A DNA stretch of 64,000 bases from Turbatrix aceti (taxonomy: Eukaryota > Nematoda > Chromadorea > Rhabditida > Panagrolaimidae), in NCBI GenBank assembly GCA_963969345.1, contig OZ017770.1, positions 1,559,246 through 1,623,245 on the forward strand. Direction: 5' to 3'. The notes under the pieces were generated by a model. The model made no database searches, was not told the origin of the DNA, and was given only the letters and a program-made list of their open reading frames with translations. Of the stretch, positions 1-12,137 are shown in pieces. The position numbers were made by a program, and so were the translations under genes. Position 1 is the first letter of the stretch. Every line of letters starts with the position of its first letter.

Positions 1-1604
1 TTTGTTGGTGTTTTGACACCTTTTTGGGCCTTGGCGGTTGAGGAGGAGGAGGGGGTTTTGATTCTATTGATGCACGCTGTGAAATAGGAGCCTGCAACTT
101 TTTTTATTGCGTTTATAATTAAAAATGTGATTTACAAATGGCATACCCTTTTGTTAACATTTTCTTTATTTTCTTTTCCATTAGAGGACATCAGACTGGT
201 CCTTCTCTTAGTCTCCGGTTTCACGCTAGCTTGGTTTTTTGGCGAAGTTGTAACTGTGATGGCAGGAGCAGGATCATTTTTGTTATCCCTATTGTCTTGT
301 GCAATGGTGGGGTCGTCGACTACCATGTCGTTCGGTGCTGATGGGCCAGGCGAAGTCACATGATCTGGGAACCCGGGGTGCTCGCCGAGGGGAGTCGTAA
401 CGTCGTCGTCTTCCATATCGTCCATTTGGGCCGATATCAAGGGCTTTGGCGTTTCAATCTCATCGAGCAAATACATGGGCTGCAATAGAGAGTGTGTAAA
501 CGATCACTTTGCGTCCGTTCTCGCCCGCAATGAGTCCTTTTCTCCCCTTTCCGCTCTGTACAAAATCGAGTGCAAAAAGATTAGGCGATCGACTTGGTCG
601 CGGCTTGCCTTTGTCTTTACTCTTGAGGCGCGATCGATAGCTATCAAATTACCCTCCCACTAGAGCAGGAAGCAAGAAAAGTCTTGAGTTAGCCTTTTTT
701 TTAATTTTAAACTAGTTGCTGAATTTTGTTGACTACTTACGTGCGGCACGTTGTAAGTTGCATTGGACTCGAACATGACAGTATACGTAGCATTGGACTC
801 AAACATGATGTTATCCTGCAAGCTATGGGCAGTTAACGAAGCGAACATACAACAACAAAAATTGTAACAAACCGTATTGGTTTTCAACGGATCATTCAAA
901 TGGCTCATTCTCTGCTTTACAGGCGTTAGACACTGCAAATGACAAATGAGTAATGGTGAAATAATAATAATAATAACATATACACAAAACATGTTTTGAG
1001 GACTCACTTCCTGTGGCGTTGAACAGCCTGAATCGATAACCGCGTGAACTCGATTTACGGACACAAACAAGCCGTGTAGTGGTTGACACTCAAACAGGTG
1101 AACTCCTAAAATGCGGTTGAGCACTCATTCATTCGCCCTGTCTTGTACACGCGTTGTTAGATGTGCATATGTATAATTTTCAGAGTGCATTATGTGAGTT
1201 AAAAAAATAGCGGCACACTTTATAAATCAAAAATTTTGAATAATTGAAATTGACTAGACAAAAAAATTTAGATCAATCAAGCGTGTGTATGTGTCTGATG
1301 TGAATGCAATTCTCTACGCTATCGTGACTATTACTGATTTGTCACGGAACAAATATTAATACCTTTGTAAGAACCATCATTTTTTCCATACGGGTCGGAC
1401 AATTCTACGCCACAATAAATGCCCTGTTGACCTTCCAGCGGGCCTACGTATCGAAGCATTCCCTGCACACTCGGCTCGTGATTGACATTCTCAATGACCA
1501 CGAGATTGCCTATGTCGTCGGCAGTCACGCCTTTTGTACTGATTGGCTGCAATAAATTGCGATCATGGGGTTGTTCATTGAAAAGTCGTAAAAAAACATA
1601 CCAT
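1..1604 (-). CDS. CAP-Gly microtubule plus-end protein (CLIP-like), 3' end missing
   Basis: Probably binds microtubule ends or EB/tubulin C-termini through an N-terminal CAP-Gly domain. Exons, 5' to 3': 1602-1604 (the ATG alone), 1363-1546, 1008-1105, an exon from 932 down to about 873, one ending in a GTAAGT donor near 740, 621-659, 147-479, and 91 down to the window edge. Phases agree at every junction. The CAP-Gly domain spans residues ~28-90, with GIYCGVELSDPYGKNDGSYK in exon 2 and CQPLHGLFV in exon 3. Downstream comes a low-complexity acidic, then Lys/Ser-rich, then poly-Pro tail (PPPPPQPPRPKK), as in CLIP family linkers. MFESNATYTV is followed at once by MFESNATYNV, a tandem copy. No coiled coil is reached before the window ends, so CLIP-170 is not separable from other CAP-Gly proteins. 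The domain call is firm; the small exons at 621-659 and ~740-830 are less certain. Confidence 0.8.
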
Positions 1605-4600
1605 TAGAAAGAATTCAGGGACAATACAGCACCGGACGGAGAGAGGTGGACGAGGTAAATCCCTAGAAAATTACCATACAATTACATTTCCGAAATTGAT
1701 CGGTACTGAAGAAAGGGAAAAAAAGCACGTCAACTAAATTGCGCATTGATGAAGGTGGGAGAGGGGGAGGAGGCGCAAGCCACTCTCTTCAGTAGAGTAC
1801 ACGAGAACGAGTTTTTGTGGTTAATAAAATTTGGCTTTAATGTGAGCATAAAACATTAACAACAAAAAAATAGACCAAAAATTAGACAGTTCAGTTGGAA
1901 AGAAATTTCAACGAGCAAATTGACGGATTTATCGAAGAAAAAAAATATAGCAAACAAATCAAAGAAATCCACACGTTTGCACATCAACGCGACAAACGTT
2001 TACATAAGTTCAAACAAATTTTTTTTGTTGTTCTCGTAACTCGGATAAAACAACTGGTGAGGCGTAGCGCTCGGGAGGGTGGCAAAAAAATTCAATCCAC
2101 AGGATGCATTACTGTTTACCATTGACGCCTTTGATGCTGTAGCCTGACAAAAGACGGAAGAAGGGTATCAAATTTTGTCTTTCTTTCGAAATTCGTCTAT
2201 GCCATGCAAATTTCGGGACACAGAAGGCGCGCTGTACTCAAAAAAAAGAGTGACAGACAGTGTACCACGAGCTCATTGCATGACTACGCTGTTGCCTCGG
2301 CCATTTGCGCCCCGTCGGCTACTACTCCTCCCCAGTGGCATCTATTGATTGAGGCACCGACTGCCTGCCGGGCCGGCTGCAAGCTAAGAAACCATTGCTT
2401 TGTGGTTGCTTCCGTTTGTGGATTTGACTTTGAAAGGCTCCAAAGGATCTTGTTTTTGGGCAGTCATGGGGCGTGATTTTTGTTTTGGCACCCTTAAAGA
2501 ATTAGTATCATTTCACAAGGGCCCAACACACTCGACAGCGGGTGCGTAATGGGCATACATTTGTCATTCAAGAGAGATTTGTGTATGAATAACTATTTTA
2601 GTTAATCATGAATGACTATTTGGGAAAAAAAAATCTGACCAACAAAAAGATGCATGTTTTTTGTTGACCGAGGTCATGAAGACAATAAAATGAATGTATT
2701 CTTTTGTGATTTTTTTGTTTATTTTTTTAGTAAACAATTAAAAAAAAGACGGAACACAGAAGACTTGATCAAATAAATTCTACTCTACGGAAGTAATGAG
2801 CTTCAAAACTGACTTAATCCTACTGGCTTTTCCTTTTGCGAGCAACAAGTTCAAGGTTGTTCTGTGATTGTAAATAGAGTAGCTTGAAAACCACATTGCG
2901 ATACCCTGCATCTCAAGTGACTCGATGTGTTCTACAAACAACCACTTGCACCGACCACGACTGAGAGTGAGGGGGGAGAAAACGATGGTAAGCATAGTGG
3001 TCAGTTTTGCGGCGGTGACCGTGCATGATGCTTTTCCATTCCATACATGGCTAATTCATTGCCCGTATGGTATGCTTGGTGATAAAAAGTTATAAAACAA
3101 TAAAATGTAATTGAATACGAAGCGAATCGCTTTCTCTGCGCTAAGATAAAACAATTTTGCAAAGCGAGGGTGTCAAGGCTTGTTCCCGATGTCCAGGAAA
3201 GGAGAAAGGGAAAACAGGCGACAACAATGGCCTCTATGGCCTACATGTCATTAAAATTGAACGGTTTCGGAAGTTAGTACGCTAAGGAATGGCCGTTCGC
3301 TTAAAGAGCGTGCCTGATATTCGCTTCAATTCCCTGTTTCATCGACATGAATGCCTTTTATGGAACTGTCTGGTTTGCATGCAGTCGTGCATGTGTGAAG
3401 CATAATCTTGCAAATAGTGCATAGGATAATGGAATGGAAAAGCTAAATTCGCTTTTACAAAAGGGCAGGGGGAAGTGACAAAAAGGGGGTTGAAAAAGGT
3501 ACATTTAGTATTTTTACCTAGAAAATGCAAGCCGGGAATGAACTACAACCACGGGCATCGTCATTGATAACGCACAGTAAACAATTGGGGCGATTAAGGC
3601 AAAAAAATATATAAATATTTAAAGAAATTTTTAAATTAAACGATTTTTTTCATACATTTCATGTGAATACAAAAAAACGACAGCAATCCTCCTACGTCTA
3701 AAAATTTTCTTTTTTGTCGCATTTAAAAAAGGCTACGGATTAATTGAACTATCTCTTGAAAAAGTAACGTTTTTTTATGTTTTCAGAATTTGTTATTTAA
3801 AAACTTGATGTGAAAGCAACACGTATTCGACTTTTGTTTTGTAAAAAAAATTATTTTTTACTGTTTTTCCACTCGAAGTGGTTTGATTAAATTACGAACG
3901 CTGGGAAAAAGGATATAAAAGGCATCAAACGGTTAGCCCCAAGATAATTGTCTCACCCATTTGACATGATATAATTTTTGAAAGGAATTTTTTTCTGAAA
4001 CAAGAAAACAGCACTTGGCGTTAGCCTGTGTCAGTTCCTATTAAAAATCATGGCATACTTATAAATATTTCGGAAATTAAATTTCATGCAATCAAAATGA
4101 GGCTTCGAAAATATATCATTATTCAAAAAACTGTTTGCCTTGCGGAAACGTGCCCAGTCGATTGCAGTAAACCTGCCGGAAGCGGTTGCCATTAGTAAGC
4201 AAGCCGGAAAAACTAACACCTATGCATAAAAACCAAAGTGATGGATTTCGTTTTACCATCATCCGACAAGCATTTTCCTAAAATGCCGTATTTTCTGCCA
4301 TTTATTATTTCACAAAAATATTTATGATAAAACGGTACCGTTTTCAGCGACAAAACTTGTACGGACACAATTTATTTTTGAACAACGTAAAAATACAAAA
4401 TGAAAGAGCATCTATTTATTGTTATTCATTTTTACACGATTGCAGTTATCTGGACGAAATACTTTTACATGCAAAATAAAACAAAAAGGATCACAAAATA
4501 ATTCTTAGTTCAGTCTACTCGAGAAAGAAACAAAAAATGAGTGTCAAGACGGAGGAGAGGAGTACAAGTTGCATGATGCACAATTTTCTGGCATTGACAC

Positions 4601-4607
4601 CCGTCGT
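1605..4607. other. Intergenic, AT-rich, no gene seen
   Basis: About 3 kb between the CAP-Gly gene and the 3' end of the SIKE-like gene. Open frames here are short, lack matching splice signals and read as unlikely protein. A GC-richer patch at ~2210-2480 has an open frame of 90 codons that resembles nothing I know. The first ~200 bases next to 1604 should hold the promoter of the CAP-Gly gene. I see no repeat or RNA gene. Confidence 0.5.
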
Positions 4608-5464
4608 TCAACCAGTTTTGGCAGTTTCAGAAGATGGTTCCAGTTCTTGATCGGTGGTAGATTTTTTCAAATATCCTATCTGTAATGAAAAAAATACAAC
4701 TCTTAGGCAAGAATTACACGAGAGAGAGTACAACTTACGTCATTGACAGTAGAAGTGCCAGAAATTTTTAATAATTCCTTAAGAACTTGATTTTCTTTGT
4801 GTAAAGTTGTGATCACCTGAAATTGTTAAAAAATAATATTTTTTAGTAGAAAAAAATGTTACCGACCTCTTTGAAGCGATTTGCCTGCTGGTTCCCGTTT
4901 TCTATACACTCGGCAGCAAATTGGCACATTTCCATGACATTCCTGTCGGCAGAGAGTTGGGGCTAAAAGTATAAAAAATACTTCACTAAATACAGTTTAA
5001 AAATCCATTACTTGTGCTTCGAGGAGGTTCAACAGCTTCATAAGTTCATGACTGGCCCTGTATTCATGAACCATCTTCCGGTGCGCGTTCATTAGGTCTT
5101 CCATCGTTCGTTCCATCTCCGTGACTGCAAATTGTAGTTGTCGGTTTTCTTCCTGTAGTGCTAGAATCTGTCGATTCTCGTGCTGGAGCCGAGCTACGAG
5201 ATGCACACGTCCTTCTGTCGGAAGATAGCTGTTCACGGCATTCAGATCAGTGTTGTACTGAAAAACGTGGAATTTGTAGCGCGCAGATTCTAAGCCACCC
5301 GCGTCCATCAGATTTACCTCTTTCATACAGTCAAGCATACTCGTAACGTTATTGCCTTGAACAACCAGATCATCAGCAACCTCGTTCTTAATTTTGAGTG
5401 TAGATACCAGAGCTTGTACTTCCTTTATCATGTCGGACATCACCATTTGCCCTCGACTAGCCAT
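4608..5464 (-). CDS. SIKE/FGFR1OP2 family coiled-coil protein
   Basis: In animals this family (SIKE1, FGFR1OP2/FGOP2) forms coiled coils and associates with the STRIPAK phosphatase-kinase complex. Four exons join in phase 0: 5012-5464, 4867-4962, 4739-4816, 4608-4679, giving 232 residues; human members are 207-253. The family signature is the run ARLQHENRQILALQEENRQL followed by a long heptad helix, matching the ENRQIRELQQENKEL stretch of FGFR1OP2. A second helix in exon 3 (HKENQVLKELLKISG) matches the family's C-terminal QLEQENKGLREIL. A family-specific insertion separates the two N-terminal helices. The start ATG lies in a context without an upstream acceptor and faces the mitochondrial RNA polymerase gene across 242 bp, so the two probably share a divergent promoter. 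Family assignment is by recall of motif order; function in this animal is inferred. Confidence 0.85.
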
Positions 5465-5706
5465 GATTGTAGATGAATTAGGATTAAAATAAATAATAAA
5501 TAAAATTGGTTACTGGTAAAAGGGTGACAAGTGAACAGCTTATACGCTGCTGGTTTTTGTGAAAAGCGAACCAGAGCGAGCGCGCATCGTCTTGTCGATG
5601 AGTCCTTCGACAGCAGAGATATTTTCGTTGCAAAACCATTCGCTGTACATTCCCTTTGCTTCTCGTGATTTTTTTATAACCACACGTTTTTTCCAGTGAA
5701 TGATTC
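5465..5706. promoter_or_regulatory. Divergent promoter region between SIKE-like gene and POLRMT
   Basis: 242 bp separate two start codons pointing away from each other. No splice acceptor precedes either ATG, so both transcripts probably start here. I found no TATA box. Confidence 0.45.
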
Positions 5707-8700
5707 ATGCTTCGGCTTCCCGCTTTGAATTCCCTGGTGGTGTCGCCATGCCATTTGTCAGGTAAGCGGAGACATTTGATGACTGGTTGATCTTTTTGCT
5801 TTTAGGCTGCGTTCGGACTGTGTCTAGTGCGATCGCGAAGCCTGCGACTCCGGCAAAGGCGAGCAAGCGGCAGAAGAAGCTCGAGAAGGATGAAGCCACT
5901 AAGAAATGGGAAACCGTTGTCGTGAAGGATCTGAAACAGCATTTTGACTCGTACAACGCACGTCTGTCGGCTTACCTGCATCGCGTCAAGGTTAACTCGT
6001 ACACTGTTAAGTAAGTGAATCTCAAAACTTTTGAACCTATTACACCAGCTTTTTTTTCAGCCAAATTCGCAGCGAGCAGCCCGTTCAGCTCTTTAGTTTT
6101 GCCGCTGAGTATGGCAGACTGGCAAAATTGAACAAAGCGGCTTTCTTGTCGCCTGAATTTTTTGCTGTGATCCTCAAATTTGCGGCTAATACTTTTGGCG
6201 AAGCTTTTGAATCCCGGACGCCGCAGGAATGGAAGATTGTGTTCCACAGCGGGCTGAACCTGCTTCTCCATGCGCCTCTGAACAACGATCTCGCCGTCAT
6301 GGGCTACGCCGCTGCCTACCAAGCTATCACGGAGTTTCACGAAAAGCATGCGTCTGAAGTCGACTTTGGCAACGTGCAGGACTTCATGACCAAGTGCCTC
6401 GGTAATCTGGAGCGTGCGGCTAATCAATCCAATTTGTCAATGAATCAGTTGCTCTTTGATTACGGCGATTACGATCGGACCGTATTATTACGCAGGAATC
6501 TCGGCGAAGTACAACGCAAGGCGTCCAGCATTGATGCGCACCTCTACGACAAGGATCTCGACATCGTCAGCGACCTCAGGGTGAGAAATCCCCGAAAGGA
6601 GTATGACTCGCCGTTTGACATCACCATGCGAAACAAAAAAGACTACGTTTCCGCGTTCGCCGATCAACTGGCTTCTGAATCCGGGGGTTACCTCAGGGTG
6701 AAGAATTTCACTCGTCCGCAGAATTTCCCACCTATGGAAGAGCTTGTCAAGCAATGGCGCTGGAAAGAAAAGATTGCCATGCAGCTGAAGCATCGTGCTG
6801 TTGAAATGCGGGATCCTACATGTAAGTTTTTTTTTGGAAATTGGAATTTTTATTTTTATTTTTTAGTGAAATGCTTCCTGAGCAACTTGGACTACAACAA
6901 AGTGGCTGATGTAATCCTGGACGTCGTCATGGCTGAAATGGGTCAACAACAGAATCTTTTTTCGGTCCCGTCGTTCGAATACGCTCTTGCATCGGCGATT
7001 CTTCATCACTGCTATCAGTCGTTCCTCTCGAAGGTCAACATATCCGTGGACAAAGTTATGAATGGTGTCTTTGATAAGTTTTGCGACTACTTCATCGATC
7101 CGGCCATTGCACAGGCTTATACCATGCGTGAGTGGTGGATGATGACTTGTGACTCCATCAACGTCGACTCGGAGCTGTCATTACCTCTCGTGGACTTCAA
7201 AAAGTATCTTCGACCTAAAGTAAGACATTTGGAAGGTTTTCGGCGATTATAACAGCGCGTTTCAGATTGGAGGTATAGTCTGCGGTATTGTGATGAGTTC
7301 ATGCAAGTTTCCCTACGTCGACAAGCGCCAGAACGTCCCAGTCATCCGTTCGGCATTTTTCTTTGAAAAAGTCATGCATGAAGAAGAATCAGAGCTTCTG
7401 ATGCAAGAGAAAAAGGTCAGCATAACCAAGATGATCCGTATCCATCAGGGCGTCATGAAGCACATCAAGGAGCGTCAATTCGAAGACATCAGATTTCCCC
7501 ACGAATTTCTGCCCATGAGAGTGCCTCCTCGACCGTGGATTGATCGTGGACGTAACGGGCCGTTCTACAGTCGTCCGTCTCTCATCATCCGAGATCATCC
7601 CGACTACAAGGATGTCAAAATCAACGACGAATTTGCTGCTCGTCTCGAGAAGCCTACCGATGCCCGGCCTGTTTTTGATGCACTCAATGATTTGGGCGCA
7701 ACGCCGTGGATCATCAACCGAGATATGCTGGACGTGCTCTGTCAGGTCTTTGCCATGGGACAGGATCAAACTCACGAGAATCTGCTCAAGACCCTGAGCA
7801 TCCCGATGAACTCTTCGACTGTTGTCGTGCCGGAGTACATCCAGCATTTCGGCGAAGTCAGCACGGGTGATATTCCTGTAGAGAAATGGATTGAATTCAA
7901 CACTGCCAAGCGAGAAGCTATTAAGAAAAAGTTTGTTTTTTTTTCAATTTTTTTGTTGTTGATAAGGTTAATTTTTTTTCAGGAATGAAACGAACTCGCT
8001 TTGGTGCTATCTTCATTTCCGGATTGCCTTGGCCCGTCATTTCCAGAATGACGTTCTCTTTTTCCCGCACAACATGGACTTTCGGGGACGTGTTTACCCT
8101 ATTTCTCCGCATCTAAATCACATGGGCGACGACGTTAATCGATGCATTCTCAAATTTGCAAAGGGCAAACCGCTTGGCGCTCGTGGCCTTTACTGGCTCA
8201 AGCTGCACACAGTCAACATAACCGGCCTGCTCAAGCGGAATTCTATCCGTGAACGTATTGCCTACGCCGAGGAGCATATGGCTGATATCATCGATTCTGC
8301 GGACCGTCCCCTGACCGGCAAACAATGGTGGCTGCAGTCGGAAGAGCCCTGGCAGACCCTTGCCGCTTGCATGGAGTTGCGCAATGCGCTGCAATCTCCC
8401 AACCCTGAGGAATACGTCAGCCATCTGCCGATTCATCAGGATGGCTCCTGCAACGGACTCCAGCATTATGCAGCCCTCGGACGTGACAAGGAAGGCGCCC
8501 TCGAGGTTAATTTGCTACCATGCGAGTATCCCGCAGACGTCTACTCGAGTGTCGCTGCCCGGGTGGAGGAAAAGCGTCTCGCCGATGAAAACAATCCAGA
8601 GAGCCCTCACCATCAAGTGGCCGTTGATTTGCGTCAAGCTCTGCCTCAGGCTCTTCCCCGAAAAGTCATCAAGCAGACGGTCATGACGACTGTTTATGGT

Positions 8701-9466
8701 GTCACTGAGTACGGAGCTCGCCAGCAGATTAAGAAACAACTCAAAGCTCTCGGCGCAGATTCGACTGAGGTTTGTCACAGACAATTGCACAACTTGACTA
8801 AAAATTGTGGGGGATTTTTGTAGAGCGGACGTCTTGCTTCCTATCTGGTCGAGCGAACATTTGCCAGTCTGCATGATGCTTTCACGACTTCCATGGCCAT
8901 CAAGGAATGGCTGAGACAGAGTGCCACTGTGGGAGTGCAGCTCATGAAGCCGATAGAATGGAAGACACCGCTTGGATTGCCGGTGATGCAGCCCTATCTT
9001 GCGAACAAATCAAAGCTTAACAAAGTTGTCAAGTTGCCTGTACGTCACAAACAAGTTAACGCGTTTCCGCCAAATTTCGTGCATTCACTTGACTCAACTC
9101 ACATGATGTTGACAGCACTTCACTGCCGACGACACGGAATCACATTTGCCGCCGTTCATGACTGCTTTTGGACTCACGCATCTACTGTGGATTCGATGAA
9201 TGAAATTTGTCGTGAACAATTTGTTCAAATGCATAGCCAACCGCTGATCGACCAGCTTGCAAGTGTATGCATTTCACCTTTTTTTGCATCCGATTTATCA
9301 AATTTCAATTTTTCAGAGCCTTCAAAAACAACTTCTGCCTCCTGACCTCACTGCTCTCATGCCGAAGGAAGACGTCGATCGGTTTCGTGAAAAGTTGACT
9401 CCTGCCTTCAAGCCCGGGGATTTGGACATCCAAGAAGTCAGAAACTCGACGTACTTTTTCAGTTAG
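5707..9466 (+). CDS. POLRMT: Mitochondrial DNA-directed RNA polymerase
   Basis: Single-subunit, T7-like polymerase that transcribes mitochondrial DNA and primes its replication (C. elegans rpom-1). Eight exons: 5707-5761, 5806-6010, 6061-6821, 6867-7219, 7266-7930, 7983-8769, 8824-9264, 9317-9466. They join in frame to 1138 residues (human 1230). Exon 1 encodes a hydrophobic, Arg-containing start (MLRLPALNSLVV) typical of a mitochondrial presequence. Catalytic motifs are intact: motif A with the metal Asp in HQDGSCNGLQHY (~residue 833), motif B RKVIKQTVMTTVYG (~906-919), and motif C VHDCFWTH with the second Asp at ~1055. NMDFRGRVYP matches the family's DFRGR segment. I can see no clear PPR repeats in the short N-terminal region. 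The last intron uses donor GTATGC at 9265; an upstream GTGTATGC would break the frame. Assignment is essentially certain. Confidence 0.97.
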
Positions 9467-12137
9467 CCGGTTGCATTGTATATTTGATCTCAAGAAGTAG
9501 TAATTAGTTGTTACCGTTGTTGTTATTGTTGTTGAATGAAGTTGAATATTTCACTCTTTTACCCACGCAAAACTGTCCGTGGGATTTACACAGTGTTGGC
9601 GAAAGATGAGGACTACAAAGGCTCTGGGCTAAGAAAGGGACAGCAAAAGAAGATGTCCGTCGACTGTTAAAGCCAAAGACGTATACGGCCTGCATGCGCT
9701 GCGTCAGAGCAATCCCCGTACGGCACGGCAGCTTGCTTGTCATGTCTCCTCTGGCGGAGTGAATGCATGGCAGCCAGCAGCCAGCAGCCAGCAGCAGCAG
9801 CAGCGCGGCGCAGTGGGCACAGAAAAGGCGCCACAAATGCCCGCAGCGGCCTCTGTATAGGCCTTTGCTTCCGTTTTTAGTCAGTGTAGTTTGTTAGTTA
9901 CCAAGTCTGCATGCTCCCCTGCTTTTGTGTCGCCCTGGTTAGCCCGGGGATTGCTTGGGTCGTTTGTATCCTCCCCTGTATCCCTCTTCTTTTTCATTTG
10001 TTTGTGGCACTTTTTGTTCCTAAAGCTTGCGTTCTCCTCATCAAGTTTACAGCTCAAAATTACCCCTAGCACCGTTTAACTTACGAATTCGTAATTGAGC
10101 GCCGTTTTGGACAATTCAGTTTGCCCGTTGATGCCGCCGGCCATTCATTCAATTCGTTTGTTGCGGGCTACCCATTTTTCATCGAAGTCTCTCGTTTGGT
10201 TCACTGAACTTTGACTATGTATGCATACTTGTCATGACTGTCTGACGCCGCAAAAAGCTCACTTTGTTGTAAAATTTATTATGTCACCAGAAACAATTTT
10301 ACGATCTTTTTCCCAGTTAACTTTTATGCTTCTCATTCATTCGACGCTCCATTTTTGCTCCAAACGGTTATAATGACGTACTGTCTTTCGAAACGCCACT
10401 TGCTTCATTTTTTGGACAACATCATCTCACCAGCTTAGTTAGTTAATGTTAATTCGTTCGCGGCATCGTAATGAGCTAATAGCCCCGTGCCTGGAAAATT
10501 TCTTGCTAGATGGTATTTCCCAGTCCGTTTCCAGTAAAAAACGTCCGTTCACCTTTGTCTAGAATGTGTTTATCGTTTCGTTTTCTCTGGCTGTTGTCAT
10601 TGTTTCACTCACTTCCCTTCGACGTTGTGGAACTTTTACTACCACTCTAACGGTGCCTAGTGACATTTTCAGTGACAAATTTTACATCTTGCTTACGAAT
10701 ACAACTGGGGATCCGTCACAGAGGCTTATTCGATATTCATTTGAATCATTTGGAATGTAAACACTAATTAATTCTCTCTGCCACTGGCCTTTGTATTTTA
10801 CTTCGTTTTTAGAGTCGAAAATGAGAATACGACGTGTTGATAACCACTGTTCATGCCCTTTCTTGGATACAAAATTTTTTAGTTGCAAATGCACTTTGTA
10901 AAGTGGTGTCGTGGTTTTTTGGTTCTGTTTTTTTTCTTTCTCTTTTATGTAGGAGGGCCTATACCAAAGTCCGCTGGGCAGCAAGTAAAATTCAGTTAAG
11001 CTGCCGTTCTCTGCTTGTCACGGCCAGCAGTCGGCCAAGCATCCAAATGTGTCTGGTAACGGCATCCTTTTAATCAGGCGAAGCATACGCATCGCTTTTC
11101 CGTGTCCATCTACATATACATCATTTTTTCCTCCGCCTTATTTGTGCAGGCAGGCTCTTCGCTGTGTTTCATTATTTAATAATCCCACGTTATGAATTTA
11201 TTTTTGATTCGTTATTTCGAAAGCATAATTACGCAGGCTTGAATTGCATTTCTTGTATTTCAGTTCCCCCTTTTTTTCGGGCATAAAAATAATAGATTCC
11301 AAATTTTATTTTGCCAATTACTTCGTAAAAAAACGAGATGTACAATGGAGTATAAAACATGTCGATTCCTTTGTCTCTCAATGACATGGGATCTTACACG
11401 CCTTTCATCCGCATCGTTTTGTGCGAAGGCATTGTCTAAAAGTCATCTTTTCTGGACATCAGTCTTCCCTTAACCGCGAAATCAAAGCCCCAACAGAACG
11501 AAGAAGACAGGCGTCTTAAATCAGACAAAAAAGCGCGGCGGAGCATGCACCAAAGGCTTTCAAAAGCCCGGGCACTGCGCTTGACAGCTCTTAACTTTGT
11601 TGGCACTCAATCTGACAGAATTATCTCTACCAAAATGCATGTTATTTTTTTCTTCTTTTCGGTTTTTGAGTATAACTAGGGCTTACTGGACATCAATATG
11701 CCATTACCCGCGTAATTTTTTCCTAACCCAGAGAAAAGCGTATTGGAATTACCCCTTGTGCCCAAAGGATGTCATCTATTTGCGGCATTGTTGTTTGTCT
11801 CATTTCATCTTTGTTCCGGCGATACATTACTGCCCCTAGAGAGTATATCATGCTTTTCATATCCTGATGTCGTGTATCCTGCGGGGGTGTGCGCATCGTG
11901 AATGCCTGACAACTCGTGTGAAGATATTTGACGAATCATGAAAGCTTTCTTCAAAGCAACAACAAAAAACATATAAAAACAGATTTTTTTAGACTTTCTG
12001 CCTATACGAAATGTGATATTGTCAAAATTGAAGCATTCATCAGTGAACACTCGGTTTTCAAGTGCTTGAAGATGCCTTACGTCGTTTCTGTTTGATTAAC
12101 TTTAACATAACACTGTCTACTCCCTTCTGCCAACCCA
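9467..12137. other. Intergenic region upstream of the CDK5 activator
   Basis: 2.7 kb with no convincing gene. It holds a CAG-type repeat at ~9771-9804 and otherwise mixed-composition DNA. It probably contains the 3' UTR of POLRMT at the left and control elements of the neuronal-type activator gene at the right. No RNA gene or transposon recognised. Confidence 0.45.
9769..9805. repeat. Short (CCAGCAG)n / (CAG)n repeat
   Basis: Three CCAGCAG units run into four or five CAG units. On the minus strand this reads as poly-Leu and mimics a signal peptide, but no ATG or splice signals support a gene. Confidence 0.8.

Noticed and set aside
9504..9836. Minus-strand frame with a signal-peptide-like poly-Leu start
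   Set aside because: It comes from the CAG repeat, begins at a TTG, has no acceptor upstream, and ends in poly-Asn from another simple repeat.
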